38,953 nucleotides of DNA, from positions 1 to 38,953 of the forward strand of contig CADAXQ010000018.1 in NCBI GenBank assembly GCA_902791935.1. The letters are read 5' to 3'. The translations under genes were made by a program, and so were the position numbers. The notes below the pieces were generated by a model, which did not search any database, was not told the origin of the DNA, and saw only the letters and a list, made by a program, of their open reading frames with translations. This DNA is from an uncultured Erysipelotrichaceae bacterium. Lineage in GTDB: Bacteria > Bacillota_I > Bacilli_A > RFN20 > CAG-826. Positions 32,008 to 38,953 of the stretch are shown here, piece by piece; position 1 is the first letter of the stretch; each line of letters starts with the position of its first letter.

Positions 32008-32634
32008 ATGAAAACATTCTCGAAAAACCAATTAGAACGTTATCCGTTTTATCTCAAGTATTTTAAGGAGTTGCAAAAAGAAGGAGTAGAAACGATTTCT
32101 TCTCCTAAAATCGCGAAAGTATTAGGTTATTCCGAAGAACAAATTCGGAAAGACTTGCAAGCCATTTCGAATGAGCCTGGCCGTCCGAAGAAAGGGAGAA
32201 GTGTCGAGAAACTAATCGACACCTTAGAAACCTTCTTAGGTTATCGTGATACGACCACGGCTGTGATTATCGGCTGCGGTCATTTGGGCCAAGCTTTATT
32301 GAATTATCCCAACTTCCAAGAAATGGGACTTGCCGTGGTTGGTGGTTTCGATACGAACCCTGACTTAATCGGCAAAGAAATCAACGGAAAATCCATTCAC
32401 GCCATGTCGGAATTGGGCGAAGTTGCCTTAGCCCAAAAAGTGAAGGTTGCCATTATCACGGTTCCTGCCCAATATGCCCAAGAAGCGATTGATGAAGCCG
32501 TTCAAGCCGGAATCCATGGCATTTGGAATTTCGCGCCTACCCATGTGACCGTGCCTTATCACATCGTGATTGAGAACTTTAATTTCTCTTCTTCTTTGGC
32601 GGTTTTGATTCATCGGCTTTATGACGGACGTTAA
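32008..32634 (+). CDS. rex: Redox-sensing repressor Rex
   Basis: This 208-residue repressor senses the NADH/NAD ratio and controls fermentation genes. The N-terminal winged helix (RYPFYLKYFKELQKEGVETISSPKIAKVLGYSEEQIRKDL) binds DNA. The Rossmann domain shows AVIIGCGHLGQALLNY, and the domain-swap C-terminal helix ends VLIHRLYDGR. Length is normal for Firmicutes. AGGAG is 5 nt before the ATG. It overlaps the next gene by 14 nt. Confidence 0.94.
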   Translation: MKTFSKNQLERYPFYLKYFKELQKEGVETISSPKIAKVLGYSEEQIRKDLQAISNEPGRPKKGRSVEKLIDTLETFLGYRDTTTAVIIGCGHLGQALLNYPNFQEMGLAVVGGFDTNPDLIGKEINGKSIHAMSELGEVALAQKVKVAIITVPAQYAQEAIDEAVQAGIHGIWNFAPTHVTVPYHIVIENFNFSSSLAVLIHRLYDGR

Positions 32635-33025
32635 AAAGAAACGCGTCAAGGCAGAGAAACCGCAATGGGTCGGCTATCTGACGGAGAAACAAAAAGAGAA
32701 GCTCCATGATTCCATTGATCCCGACGCTTCGTTAGGGCAACGGATTGCCATCATTCAAAAGATTCATCGAATGGCATTGCGCAATCATAAAAACGATCCG
32801 GCCTATGAAACCTTGTATGGTGCCGTGATTACGGCAACGAATTTGTTCTTGGATTCTGCGTTTTATACACCGACCTTGCAAGCAACCTTGCCTTATTGGT
32901 TCAGCGTGGCCTACTTTGATTATCTATATCACGTCGGTGTCTTAACCGATGCGGATTTGATTCTCCATACGTTACAAATGCAAGGCGGGAACGATTCGTC
33001 AGATCCTTCCTCACATGACGCATAA
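32621..33025 (+). CDS. Uncharacterised 134-aa protein coupled to rex
   Basis: I do not recognise this family. The N-terminus is basic (TDVKKKRVKAEK), the middle helical (SLGQRIAIIQKIHRMALRNHKND), the C-terminus aromatic (PYWFSVAYFDYLYHVGVL). There is no signal peptide. Its start is 14 nt inside rex with no separate ribosome site, so it is translated with Rex; a functional link is possible. Confidence 0.65.
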   Translation: MTDVKKKRVKAEKPQWVGYLTEKQKEKLHDSIDPDASLGQRIAIIQKIHRMALRNHKNDPAYETLYGAVITATNLFLDSAFYTPTLQATLPYWFSVAYFDYLYHVGVLTDADLILHTLQMQGGNDSSDPSSHDA

Positions 33026-33049
33026 TCATCGGTACAACCGATGATTTTT
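33024..33049. terminator. Bidirectional terminator after rex operon
   Basis: AATCATCGGT (33024-33033) and ACCGATGATT (33037-33046) enclose ACA, followed by T. The minus-strand gene stops 2 nt later. Confidence 0.92.
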
Positions 33050-33050
33050 G

Positions 33051-33752
33051 TTACCTAAAAGCATAAACGCCAATCGAAACGGCGTTGTCTAAATTTAAGG
33101 AATCCACCTGAGAAGATTGTTCGATTCTTACCGGGGTTCCGATGCTTAAAAAGGAATCAGGTAATCCCGTTGCTTCATTCCCGAAAATCAAGGAATAAGG
33201 AGCCAGTTTTTCGATGGTATGTAGTGGGGTGGAGCATTGTAGCATAAAAGGGTAGTAATGACGGTAACCCGCTAAGGCTTGATAGGCTTCAAACGAAGGA
33301 AAATAGGCGAAGGGAACCGAAAAGATGGCACCCATGGAAGAACGGACGCATTTTGGGTCAAACGCATCGGCCGCCGGACGAATGATGGCTAAAAAATCAA
33401 TCGAGAAAGCAGCAGAGCTACGGAATATCGTTCCTAAGTTCCCTTGATTTGAGGGGTTCACCAAAACCACGTGGTTGCCTGAAGGAACCGTCTCGGTTTG
33501 GAACTTTTGAAATTCACCAATCATCATGACGTTGTCTTTTTCAGACAACGAAAATATCTTTTGATTATTGGTGATAAAGGGGACGTGTTGCTTCTCGGCA
33601 AGCAATCTCATCTTTTCATACGTCTCATCCCGTTTTTGCTTGGGATTCACATAAATCTTTCTTGCGACTTCGGGTTTCCGAAGCATTAATTCGAACGTTA
33701 ACGTTGTTCCCAAGGTGTAAGAAACATCACCTTTTTTATCGTACTTTTCCAT
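33051..33752 (-). CDS. SpoU-family RNA 2'-O-methyltransferase
   Basis: This 233-residue SPOUT enzyme methylates a ribose in rRNA or tRNA. SpoU motifs are VNPSNQGNLGTIFRSSAAF, FGNEATGLPD and VDSLNLDNAVSIGVYAF, the last forming the trefoil knot. The N-terminal ~90 residues are a degenerate RNA-binding region. The RNA target is not evident. The ATG has GATAAT 7 nt upstream, again leaderless-like. Confidence 0.9.
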   Translation of the reverse strand: MEKYDKKGDVSYTLGTTLTFELMLRKPEVARKIYVNPKQKRDETYEKMRLLAEKQHVPFITNNQKIFSLSEKDNVMMIGEFQKFQTETVPSGNHVVLVNPSNQGNLGTIFRSSAAFSIDFLAIIRPAADAFDPKCVRSSMGAIFSVPFAYFPSFEAYQALAGYRHYYPFMLQCSTPLHTIEKLAPYSLIFGNEATGLPDSFLSIGTPVRIEQSSQVDSLNLDNAVSIGVYAFR

Positions 33753-33759
33753 CGTTAGG

Positions 33760-33765
33760 ATTATC
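33760..33765 (-). promoter_or_regulatory. -10 element of SpoU gene, leaderless type
   Basis: GATAAT on the minus strand, 7 nt before ATG 33752; no ribosome site between them. The -35 is weak. Confidence 0.4.
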
Positions 33766-33843
33766 GCACCTTTTCTTAATTATCACCACGTTTTGTCCTT
33801 CTTTTCCTTTCGTTGCCTAGAAATAAGTGAAGGAGAAAACAAC

Positions 33844-34329
33844 ATGGAACATCAACAAGTCAAACTCGGAAGAATTCCGAAACGGGTCTGCTTGCTTTAT
33901 GGAATAGGGGAAGAGGGACTAGTCTGGGCACCGAATGAATTTTTAGATCGCCTTGCCGTCCGTTACCCCGACGATTATTTACGAAAGGTAGAAGAAGCAG
34001 CCCATATCTTAAAAGAACCGCAATATGGCGCGTATCGCCAAAAAACGCACACGTTATATTTGGTGCGCGAATACGTTATCGGGGCGTCGTTTTGTAAGGT
34101 TTATATCGCCATCCAATGCGCTTTTGAAAAGCACTGGACCGAAATCGGGGTTTTAACCCCGACACAATCCCAGGCGATATTGGCCCAAGAAGAAGGAATG
34201 GTTTGGCAAGCTATCCCTCTTGGATCGCCGGTTTGCGCCGATACTTCCCGGAGAAAAGGAAACTCAAGAAAACCAAAGAAGCTGCGATCAAAAGATAAAG
34301 AAGATAAAGTGTCAACGACGAAAGAATAA
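33844..34329 (+). CDS. Uncharacterised 161-aa protein
   Basis: I do not recognise it firmly. A compact N-terminal part of about 115 residues (including AAHILKEPQYGAYRQKTHTLYLVREYVIG) has a helix-strand pattern that faintly recalls small phage-borne nuclease domains; this is weak. The last ~35 residues are a highly basic, probably unstructured tail. AAGGAG lies 8 nt before the ATG. Its 3' end overlaps the convergent gene by 119 nt, so the tail may be unreliable or produced by drift of the stop. Confidence 0.65.
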   Translation: MEHQQVKLGRIPKRVCLLYGIGEEGLVWAPNEFLDRLAVRYPDDYLRKVEEAAHILKEPQYGAYRQKTHTLYLVREYVIGASFCKVYIAIQCAFEKHWTEIGVLTPTQSQAILAQEEGMVWQAIPLGSPVCADTSRRKGNSRKPKKLRSKDKEDKVSTTKE

Positions 34330-34933
34330 CGCCGAGCCAGCCACCCCAGATTTCTAAGAAAGGAACGTTCCAGAAGGTAGCGGGGTCAAAAGTCAAGATG
34401 GCGAAGGTGGTTGAAGTACGCACATAATGCCGTAAATAAGAGAAGACGGCGTAATAAAATGGAATGGCCATAAAATAGATAATCCAGTGCCATTTCCAAT
34501 CGCCTTTTTCCGAGAAGAACAGCCAATCCAAAAAACAAAGCACGGGCAGGATGATGTAAAGCAATAATTCGGTGATCAACCGTTCATTCGTGAAATAAGT
34601 CGCCCCGACATCATGAAAAGAGATGAACCATACGTAAAGTGGATGCGTGAGAAGCAGGCTCATTTCTAGTGAGACTGAAATGAACAACAACTGCCCGAAT
34701 ACCGTCGGGGGATTAGCGTTCTTGCTTTTCCGTAGCCCTTTTAAAGATAAGAAAAGTTCGGAAAGCAATACGAATGTCGCATACATCGTGATGATGGTGC
34801 CGGGATAGCGGAAGGCATTCCAACCAATTGAATTGACGGCATCCGAAAGGAAAACGAAAGTCAGCGCGATGATCGCAAGGATCACGGCCAACAAGCGATA
34901 GATGAAACGGAAATAACGATTGCGGATGACCAT
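34211..34933 (-). CDS. Pr6Pr-like membrane protein
   Basis: This 240-residue membrane protein has about six hydrophobic helices and the pattern RYF...; WNAFRYPGTIITMYATF; LTHPLYVWF; LLLYIILPVLCFLDWLFF; WHWIIYFMAIPFYYAVF, matching the Pr6Pr/FAR-17a-like membrane family. Function is unknown. The ATG at 34933 is chosen because the upstream 31 codons lack hydrophobic pattern and span a TATAAT at 34967-34962. The 3' end overlaps the convergent gene. Confidence 0.7.
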   Translation of the reverse strand: MVIRNRYFRFIYRLLAVILAIIALTFVFLSDAVNSIGWNAFRYPGTIITMYATFVLLSELFLSLKGLRKSKNANPPTVFGQLLFISVSLEMSLLLTHPLYVWFISFHDVGATYFTNERLITELLLYIILPVLCFLDWLFFSEKGDWKWHWIIYFMAIPFYYAVFSYLRHYVRTSTTFAILTFDPATFWNVPFLEIWGGWLGVILSSLTLYLLYLLIAASLVFLSFLFSGKYRRKPAIQEG

Positions 34934-34961
34934 AAAGAACGCCAAAAATGACGACAACGAT

Positions 34962-34990
34962 ATTATAGGCGGACTGAATGAATTCTTGAA
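34962..34990 (-). promoter_or_regulatory. Promoter of Pr6Pr-like gene
   Basis: TTCAAG (34990-34985), 17-nt spacer and TATAAT (34967-34962) on the minus strand; the leader would be about 21 nt with no clear ribosome site. Confidence 0.45.
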
Positions 34991-35003
34991 ACTCTCTTTT
35001 CTC

Positions 35004-35032
35004 TTGCTTAAGTGCGCAAGAACCACTAAACT
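35004..35032 (+). promoter_or_regulatory. tRNA-His promoter
   Basis: TTGCTT (35004-35009), 17-nt spacer, TAAACT (35027-35032), 10 nt before the tRNA. Confidence 0.7.
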
Positions 35033-35042
35033 ATTTTGCGCT

Positions 35043-35121
35043 GGCGGAATTGGTGAAGAGGCCTAACACAACCGGCTGTGAACCGGCCATTTCACGGGTT
35101 CGAATCCCGTATTCCGCCCCA
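35043..35121 (+). tRNA. tRNA-His (GTG)
   Basis: GCGGAAT (35044-35050) pairs with ATTCCGC (35111-35117). The extra G(-1) at 35043 faces discriminator C (35118), the identity mark of tRNA-His. The anticodon stem CCGG/CCGG region carries GTG. CCA is encoded. Confidence 0.96.
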
Positions 35122-35133
35122 ATTTAAAAAATG

Positions 35134-35164
35134 AAGGTTAATACAAGAATGTGTTAGCCTTTTT
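35134..35164 (+). terminator. tRNA-His terminator
   Basis: AAGGTTAATACA (35134-35145) pairs with TGTGTTAGCCTT (35150-35161), with two G-U pairs and an AGAA loop; T follows. Confidence 0.8.
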
Positions 35165-35275
35165 CTTTGGTTACATCGCACTTTTTTGGGAATATTTCAC
35201 TGACGATTTTGAAAAAAATGTCAATTTGTATCGAGAAATTGCCAGGTTATAACGTTGGAAGAACTTATAAACAAA

Positions 35276-36874
35276 TCATTTAATCAATAGTTCAATCAGA
35301 TGTCGGGCTGCGTATTTTGGATTGTCTTTACCATTTTCTAATCCTAATCCAGTAAATAATTCGCCAATTGGTATATTATTATTAAATAATAATTGAAAAT
35401 AAGTTTCTAATAGTGAATTGGTAGTATTCTCTAATTGAATTGGACCAAAAGGATTTGCAAAGAAAGTTTGTACCAACCCTTTTTCTCCAGTTGTACCTAA
35501 CGCAAATCGTTTACCTTCTTTAAATACGAGCAACGCATCTTCAACTTGTTTAAAAATGTGAATTTTTTCTTTACTATTCTTATAGTTGTTAGCGTAAAAC
35601 ACATAATCAACATGATATTTATTCGATACTTCTTTATATGTAGAAACAGGTAAAACCAATCGAGCATTTTTTCCTTTTGGGTTTAAGAATATTGCTCTAT
35701 CAAACACTTTATAAACATAGTCATTTTCTAAATCATCGGTTCTAACAAACGCACCAATTTCTGTTCCTGATGTATATATTTGATTATCAATAATTTCAAA
35801 ATAACCCATATCGTCATAAATAGTGGTGATTTCTTGTATTTGGCCGTTTGCGATTAAGCGAAGAGCTTCAATTGTTTCACTTTTTCCTGCCCCAGAGTCT
35901 CCTACAATAATCACGTTTTTTGTTGTCGTATCGTTCAATTTTATTGATATCCCAGCACCATGAATTGGTAATTTGCCATTCTCTATCATTTTAATGTTAT
36001 GAACTGTTAGAATTATCTTTTTTAAATAGCCAAAGTAATCAATTTCATCCCGTTCTTTCAAAGAGCCGATATAAATATCTTTTTCTTTGTCATAATAGAT
36101 TCCGTCAATTGTGTTGGATCCGAAAAGAATTATTCCATCTGGTTTTGAATTTTTAAAATCATCATCAAACTGAAATAAATTTGATAAGGAAACACCTAAC
36201 GAAATATATCTTTCTGAAATGCACACATGAATTCTGCTTTTGCCACATAAAATTGGTATTAAAAACCATTTCTTGTTAGAAAGATTTAATCCATCAATTG
36301 GATTGGCGTTAATTATTTCGAAGATGCCGGTCCTTTTGTTGGATGCAGAATAAGAAACAAAAGGCGTTCTAAAAGCAATCTTTGTAATAACTTTCGCGCT
36401 TTCTAATTCTTTATAAATATAATTTGAATTGCTATCTGTTAATAAGAATGCGTTTGCAAAAGCCGGGAGCTGCCTATAAACGGTGAATTTCTTTCCGGTA
36501 AGCTTAAAGCATAATTCTCTATATTTTCCCAGCAATGCTTCAGTGAATTTATCAAATAGAGTCAAGAAATCCAACTCTTCAAACCTTGGATTATTTTGAT
36601 CTGAAATTATGTAACGTTTTACCGATCTCCAGTGGTCGTATATTTTTTCTAAAATATCATATAACAAGTCTTTGTTTTTAACATTAGTCGTATCATTGTT
36701 TAAGATTTCTAGAAAAACTTTTGAAAGACTATCTCCATATATGATTTCGCTGATGTTATTTTTAGGGTTATCTTTCAAAAATGAATCTATAGCTAAATTC
36801 ATTACCTCTTTGTTTATGGCGGTAGTGTCCTTATCTTTTATATCTATTAAAATGTAATTTTCTTTCATTTTCAT
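35276..36874 (-). CDS. HprK/PEPCK-like P-loop kinase of unknown substrate
   Basis: This 532-residue cytoplasmic protein has a P-loop GDSGAGKSE (325-333) of the HPr kinase/PEPCK type, preceded by the strand KNVIIVGDSG and the approach segment LPIHGAGISI. D354-D355 in IYDDMG correspond in position to the catalytic aspartates of HprK. The N-terminal ~300 residues are a separate, unassigned region. HPr kinase itself is ~310 residues, so this is not simply HprK, and the PEPCK-specific motifs are not visible. It starts 12 nt after the aminotransferase gene, after AGG 4 nt before the ATG. It is strongly AT-rich compared with the rest of the window. Confidence 0.75.
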   Translation of the reverse strand: MKMKENYILIDIKDKDTTAINKEVMNLAIDSFLKDNPKNNISEIIYGDSLSKVFLEILNNDTTNVKNKDLLYDILEKIYDHWRSVKRYIISDQNNPRFEELDFLTLFDKFTEALLGKYRELCFKLTGKKFTVYRQLPAFANAFLLTDSNSNYIYKELESAKVITKIAFRTPFVSYSASNKRTGIFEIINANPIDGLNLSNKKWFLIPILCGKSRIHVCISERYISLGVSLSNLFQFDDDFKNSKPDGIILFGSNTIDGIYYDKEKDIYIGSLKERDEIDYFGYLKKIILTVHNIKMIENGKLPIHGAGISIKLNDTTTKNVIIVGDSGAGKSETIEALRLIANGQIQEITTIYDDMGYFEIIDNQIYTSGTEIGAFVRTDDLENDYVYKVFDRAIFLNPKGKNARLVLPVSTYKEVSNKYHVDYVFYANNYKNSKEKIHIFKQVEDALLVFKEGKRFALGTTGEKGLVQTFFANPFGPIQLENTTNSLLETYFQLLFNNNIPIGELFTGLGLENGKDNPKYAARHLIELLIK

Positions 36875-36886
36875 TAAACCTATTTC

Positions 36887-38089
36887 TTAAGATTGTTTTG
36901 TTTCGAGCTTCACACTTAAGCAAATGATTCTTAAAGCGATTTCTAATTCTTTTAGTGAGACGGATGAAGGAGCGATTCTTATATTTGAATTAGATGAATC
37001 TATTCCATATGGATATGTTGCCCCGGAATTAGTTAAAATAACCCCCGCTTTTTTGCATCTTTCAACAACCTCTTTCGCACACCCTTTAACATTGAGTGAG
37101 ATAAAATACCCACCTAGTGGTTTAGACCAAGTTGCAAAACCAATTAGTTCTTTAGAAAATATTCTCTCGACAAGTTCAAATTTGGGTCTAAGTATATCTG
37201 CGTGTCTTTTCATTATATTCTTCAAATCTTTTAAAAAAAGAGCGTGCCTATATTGATTGATTTTGTCATATCCTATAGTTTGAACTTTCATTTGCTCGAG
37301 CATATCTTTTTTGTTGTTCTCACTTGTCCCCATCGCAGAGATGCCTGCGCCAGGAAAGGTGATTTTACTTGTGGATGTAAAAATATAAACAATATCTTCA
37401 TTGTTGTTCTTTTTGCATTCAGAATAGATGTTTAAAAGATGTTCTTTTTTCTCTTCGTATAAATCATGAATTGCATACGCGTTATCCCAATAAATCCTAA
37501 AATCTTTGGCGGCTGGTCTAAGTTTTGCGAATCTTCTCACTGTTTCATCGCTATATGTAATCCCAGTTGGATTTGAATATTTTGGAACGCACCAAATCCC
37601 TTTTACGTAGTCATCTTTGATATATTTTTCGACTAAATCCATATCTGGTCCATCTTCGTTCATTGGGATATTAATCATCTCAATTCCGAAATACTCACAT
37701 ATCGCAAAGTGGCGATCGTATCCCGGAACAGGGCACAACCATTTAACTTTACTTAACTTGTTCCATGGAGTCGAACCGCAAACTCCATTGGTCATGGATT
37801 TTGATATAGCATTATACATTAATGCAAGCGAAGAGTTACCGCCAATAATTATATTGTTTTGTGGTATATCTAAAATATTAGAAAACAAATCCTTGCATTC
37901 AGGTATACCATCTAGCAAGCCGTAATTTCTGTAATCAATATTGTTTATCTTTAGACAATTGCCTGAACGAAGTACATCTAAAATGCTTTCCGATAAATCT
38001 AATTGACGTGCATCAGGCACACCTCTAGACATATTTATGTAGATGTTTTTGTTGAGATATTCTTGATATTGCTTTTCTAAATCAATCAT
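36887..38089 (-). CDS. Aspartate aminotransferase-like enzyme, PF12897 type
   Basis: This 400-residue PLP-dependent fold-type I aminotransferase shows NMSRGVPDARQLDLS at the N-terminus, NYGLLDGIPECKDLFSNIL, IIGGNSSLALMYNAIS and KYSNPTGITYSDETVRR. The Schiff-base Lys is K242 in STSKITFPGAG, and the C-terminal Arg lies in SNIRIAPS. These are the marks of the putative aspartate aminotransferase group (PF12897). It probably transfers amino groups between aspartate and 2-oxoglutarate. It precedes the HprK-like kinase in one AT-rich operon. Confidence 0.85.
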   Translation of the reverse strand: MIDLEKQYQEYLNKNIYINMSRGVPDARQLDLSESILDVLRSGNCLKINNIDYRNYGLLDGIPECKDLFSNILDIPQNNIIIGGNSSLALMYNAISKSMTNGVCGSTPWNKLSKVKWLCPVPGYDRHFAICEYFGIEMINIPMNEDGPDMDLVEKYIKDDYVKGIWCVPKYSNPTGITYSDETVRRFAKLRPAAKDFRIYWDNAYAIHDLYEEKKEHLLNIYSECKKNNNEDIVYIFTSTSKITFPGAGISAMGTSENNKKDMLEQMKVQTIGYDKINQYRHALFLKDLKNIMKRHADILRPKFELVERIFSKELIGFATWSKPLGGYFISLNVKGCAKEVVERCKKAGVILTNSGATYPYGIDSSNSNIRIAPSSVSLKELEIALRIICLSVKLETKQS

Positions 38090-38095
38090 ACTTTG

Positions 38096-38207
38096 AACAC
38101 TATAATACCTAATTATTATAATTATTTATGCTTATAATTATGTTTTACAAGTTATAATTTTAAAGAACTTCTATTGGCAGATAGAAATAAAAACTTGTTA
38201 TAGTGTT
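38096..38207. promoter_or_regulatory. Divergent promoter region with matching inverted boxes
   Basis: AACACTATAA (38096-38105) and TTATAGTGTT (38198-38207) are perfect 10-bp inverted copies 92 bp apart. Each contains a TATAGT -10-like hexamer pointing towards its gene. TTGGCA (38174-38179) may serve as -35 for the plus strand, with a 19-nt spacer. Three TTATAATT boxes (38116, 38132, 38152) lie between. The layout suggests one regulator acting on both genes. Confidence 0.45.
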
Positions 38208-38275
38208 ATCTCAAAGAAAACATTTTACATTGTTAAATAGGATTGATTCAATGTGTCAGTCCTTTTATTTTTTGT

Positions 38276-38281
38276 TATCAT
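38276..38281 (+). promoter_or_regulatory. -10 element of GNAT gene, leaderless type
   Basis: TATCAT lies 6 nt before the ATG at 38288; no ribosome site is present. An upstream promoter near 38199 would instead give a leader of about 75 nt. Confidence 0.35.
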
Positions 38282-38287
38282 TAGAAC

Positions 38288-38785
38288 ATGGAAAAGAAAC
38301 TACATTTAGAAAAAATCCTTTGGGATGAATGTGATAAAATCACAAAATTAAAAGTTAAGAAAGATCAAAAGTCTTTTGTTGCTCCAAATGCTGATAGCTT
38401 GATTGATGCATATTTTGCTATTGCCGAAGAGGGGATGAAGGTGTATCCCTTTGGCATTTATTATGGTAAGAAAGCAGTGGGATTCATTATGATTGCTTAT
38501 GATTGTCCGTGGGCTACAAAATATTATGGGCTTCCAGAAAAGTATTATTATATTTGGCGTTTCATGATTGATAAGAAATACCAAGGTCAAGGATTCGGAA
38601 AAGAAGCATTAAGGCTTGCTATTGAATTTGTTAAAACATTCCCAGCAGGAAAATCAGAAGCTTGCTGGTTGAGCTATGAACCAGAGAATGAAGGCGCAAG
38701 AAGCCTTTATTTGAAAGCTGGATTTGTTGAAAGATTAGATCTCCACAAAGAAGATATGGAGATGCCTGCTGTTCTAAAACTTTAG
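38288..38785 (+). CDS. GNAT acetyltransferase, BltD-like
   Basis: This 165-residue enzyme has the acetyl-CoA loop YQGQGFGKEALRLAI after the strand WRFMIDKKY and a C-terminal NEGARSLYLKAGFVE motif. Overall it resembles Bacillus BltD, a spermine/spermidine acetyltransferase: similar length, GIYYGKKAVGFIMIAYD in the middle. If so it would control polyamine levels, which fits with the potABCD importer in the window. The acceptor is not proven. It is AT-rich like the neighbouring operon. Confidence 0.85.
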   Translation: MEKKLHLEKILWDECDKITKLKVKKDQKSFVAPNADSLIDAYFAIAEEGMKVYPFGIYYGKKAVGFIMIAYDCPWATKYYGLPEKYYYIWRFMIDKKYQGQGFGKEALRLAIEFVKTFPAGKSEACWLSYEPENEGARSLYLKAGFVERLDLHKEDMEMPAVLKL

Positions 38786-38856
38786 CGTTCGGTGGATACA
38801 TTGAAGTGTTCGACTGTATCAAAACTGTCCATTTAGGCCAGCTAATGAAAAAATGG

Positions 38857-38892
38857 GGCTGTTAAGAAATGAAAAATCTTAACGGCCTTTTT
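38857..38892 (+). terminator. Terminator after GNAT gene
   Basis: GGCTGTTAAGA (38857-38867) pairs with TCTTAACGGCC (38877-38887), one G-U pair, 9-nt loop, then five T. Confidence 0.85.
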
Positions 38893-38947
38893 CTTTACTT
38901 ATTTTTTGGCGTTTTTCAAAAGAACAACTACGTTGTTAAGAAATGAA
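38860..38947 (+). repeat. 14-bp direct repeat at window end
   Basis: TGTTAAGAAATGAA occurs at 38860-38873, inside the terminator stem-loop, and again at 38934-38947. The second copy may begin another hairpin cut off by the window edge. Confidence 0.5.
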
Positions 38948-38953
38948 TTATCT

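Noticed and set aside
1..38953. CRISPR arrays, rRNA operons, intact insertion sequences or prophage
   Set aside because: No regularly spaced repeats, rRNA motifs, transposase or phage structural genes were seen.

Overview
This 39 kb window looks like chromosome of a low-GC Gram-positive bacterium, most likely an uncultured or gut-type Bacilli lineage near Erysipelotrichia/Mollicutes. The reasons are: Rex, YqeY, YitT and Firmicute-type terminators; tRNA genes with encoded CCA; lipoprotein binding proteins; and a long PotA with an inserted helical segment like that of mycoplasmas. The genetic code is standard, since TGA is used as stop. This placement is inference, because no rRNA is present.

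Layout. 1-1750: tyrS and a 48-residue rubredoxin-like protein, converging on a double thioredoxin-fold lipoprotein (1735-2868, minus). 3142-8372: a polyamine ABC operon potABCD with overlapping genes. 8440-9970: tRNA-Cys, an AT-rich orphan gene, tRNA-Arg and tRNA-Pro. 9978-14235: a TetR regulator divergent from an iron/corrinoid-type ABC importer whose operon ends in a methyltransferase. 14260-19145: sirtuin plus DUF5662 protein, two RCK subunits plus a TrkH-type K+ channel, and YqeY. 19246-21500: tRNA-Trp, an AAA/DUF4143 ATPase with two palindromic boxes, and a disturbed 0.6 kb stretch holding a GC-rich patch. 21505-24628: two MFS transporters, a small membrane protein and two overlapping tiny membrane proteins. 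24687-34933: mostly housekeeping single genes or short operons (YitT, 3-hydroxyacyl-CoA dehydrogenase, GH29 fucosidase with SGNH esterase, NAD(P)HX dehydratase, tandem-GNAT protein, Rex, SpoU methyltransferase, Pr6Pr-like protein). 35043-38953: tRNA-His followed by a clearly AT-rich island with a PF12897-type aminotransferase paired with an HprK/PEPCK-like kinase, then a BltD-like acetyltransferase.

Two general features stand out. First, about half of the transcription units begin with a -10-like hexamer placed 6 or 7 nt before the start codon and no usable Shine-Dalgarno. This predicts widespread leaderless mRNAs, alongside other genes with strong AGGAG sites. Second, the genome is very compact: operon genes overlap by 1, 4, 7, 14 or 17 nt, and convergent genes share bidirectional terminators, two of which hold a stop codon in the hairpin loop.

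The best candidates for something undescribed are the leaderless-promoter architecture, the aminotransferase/HprK-like kinase pair, the paired tiny membrane proteins at 22931-23220, and the tandem palindromic boxes before the AAA/DUF4143 gene. No CRISPR array, rRNA, intact insertion sequence or prophage was seen.
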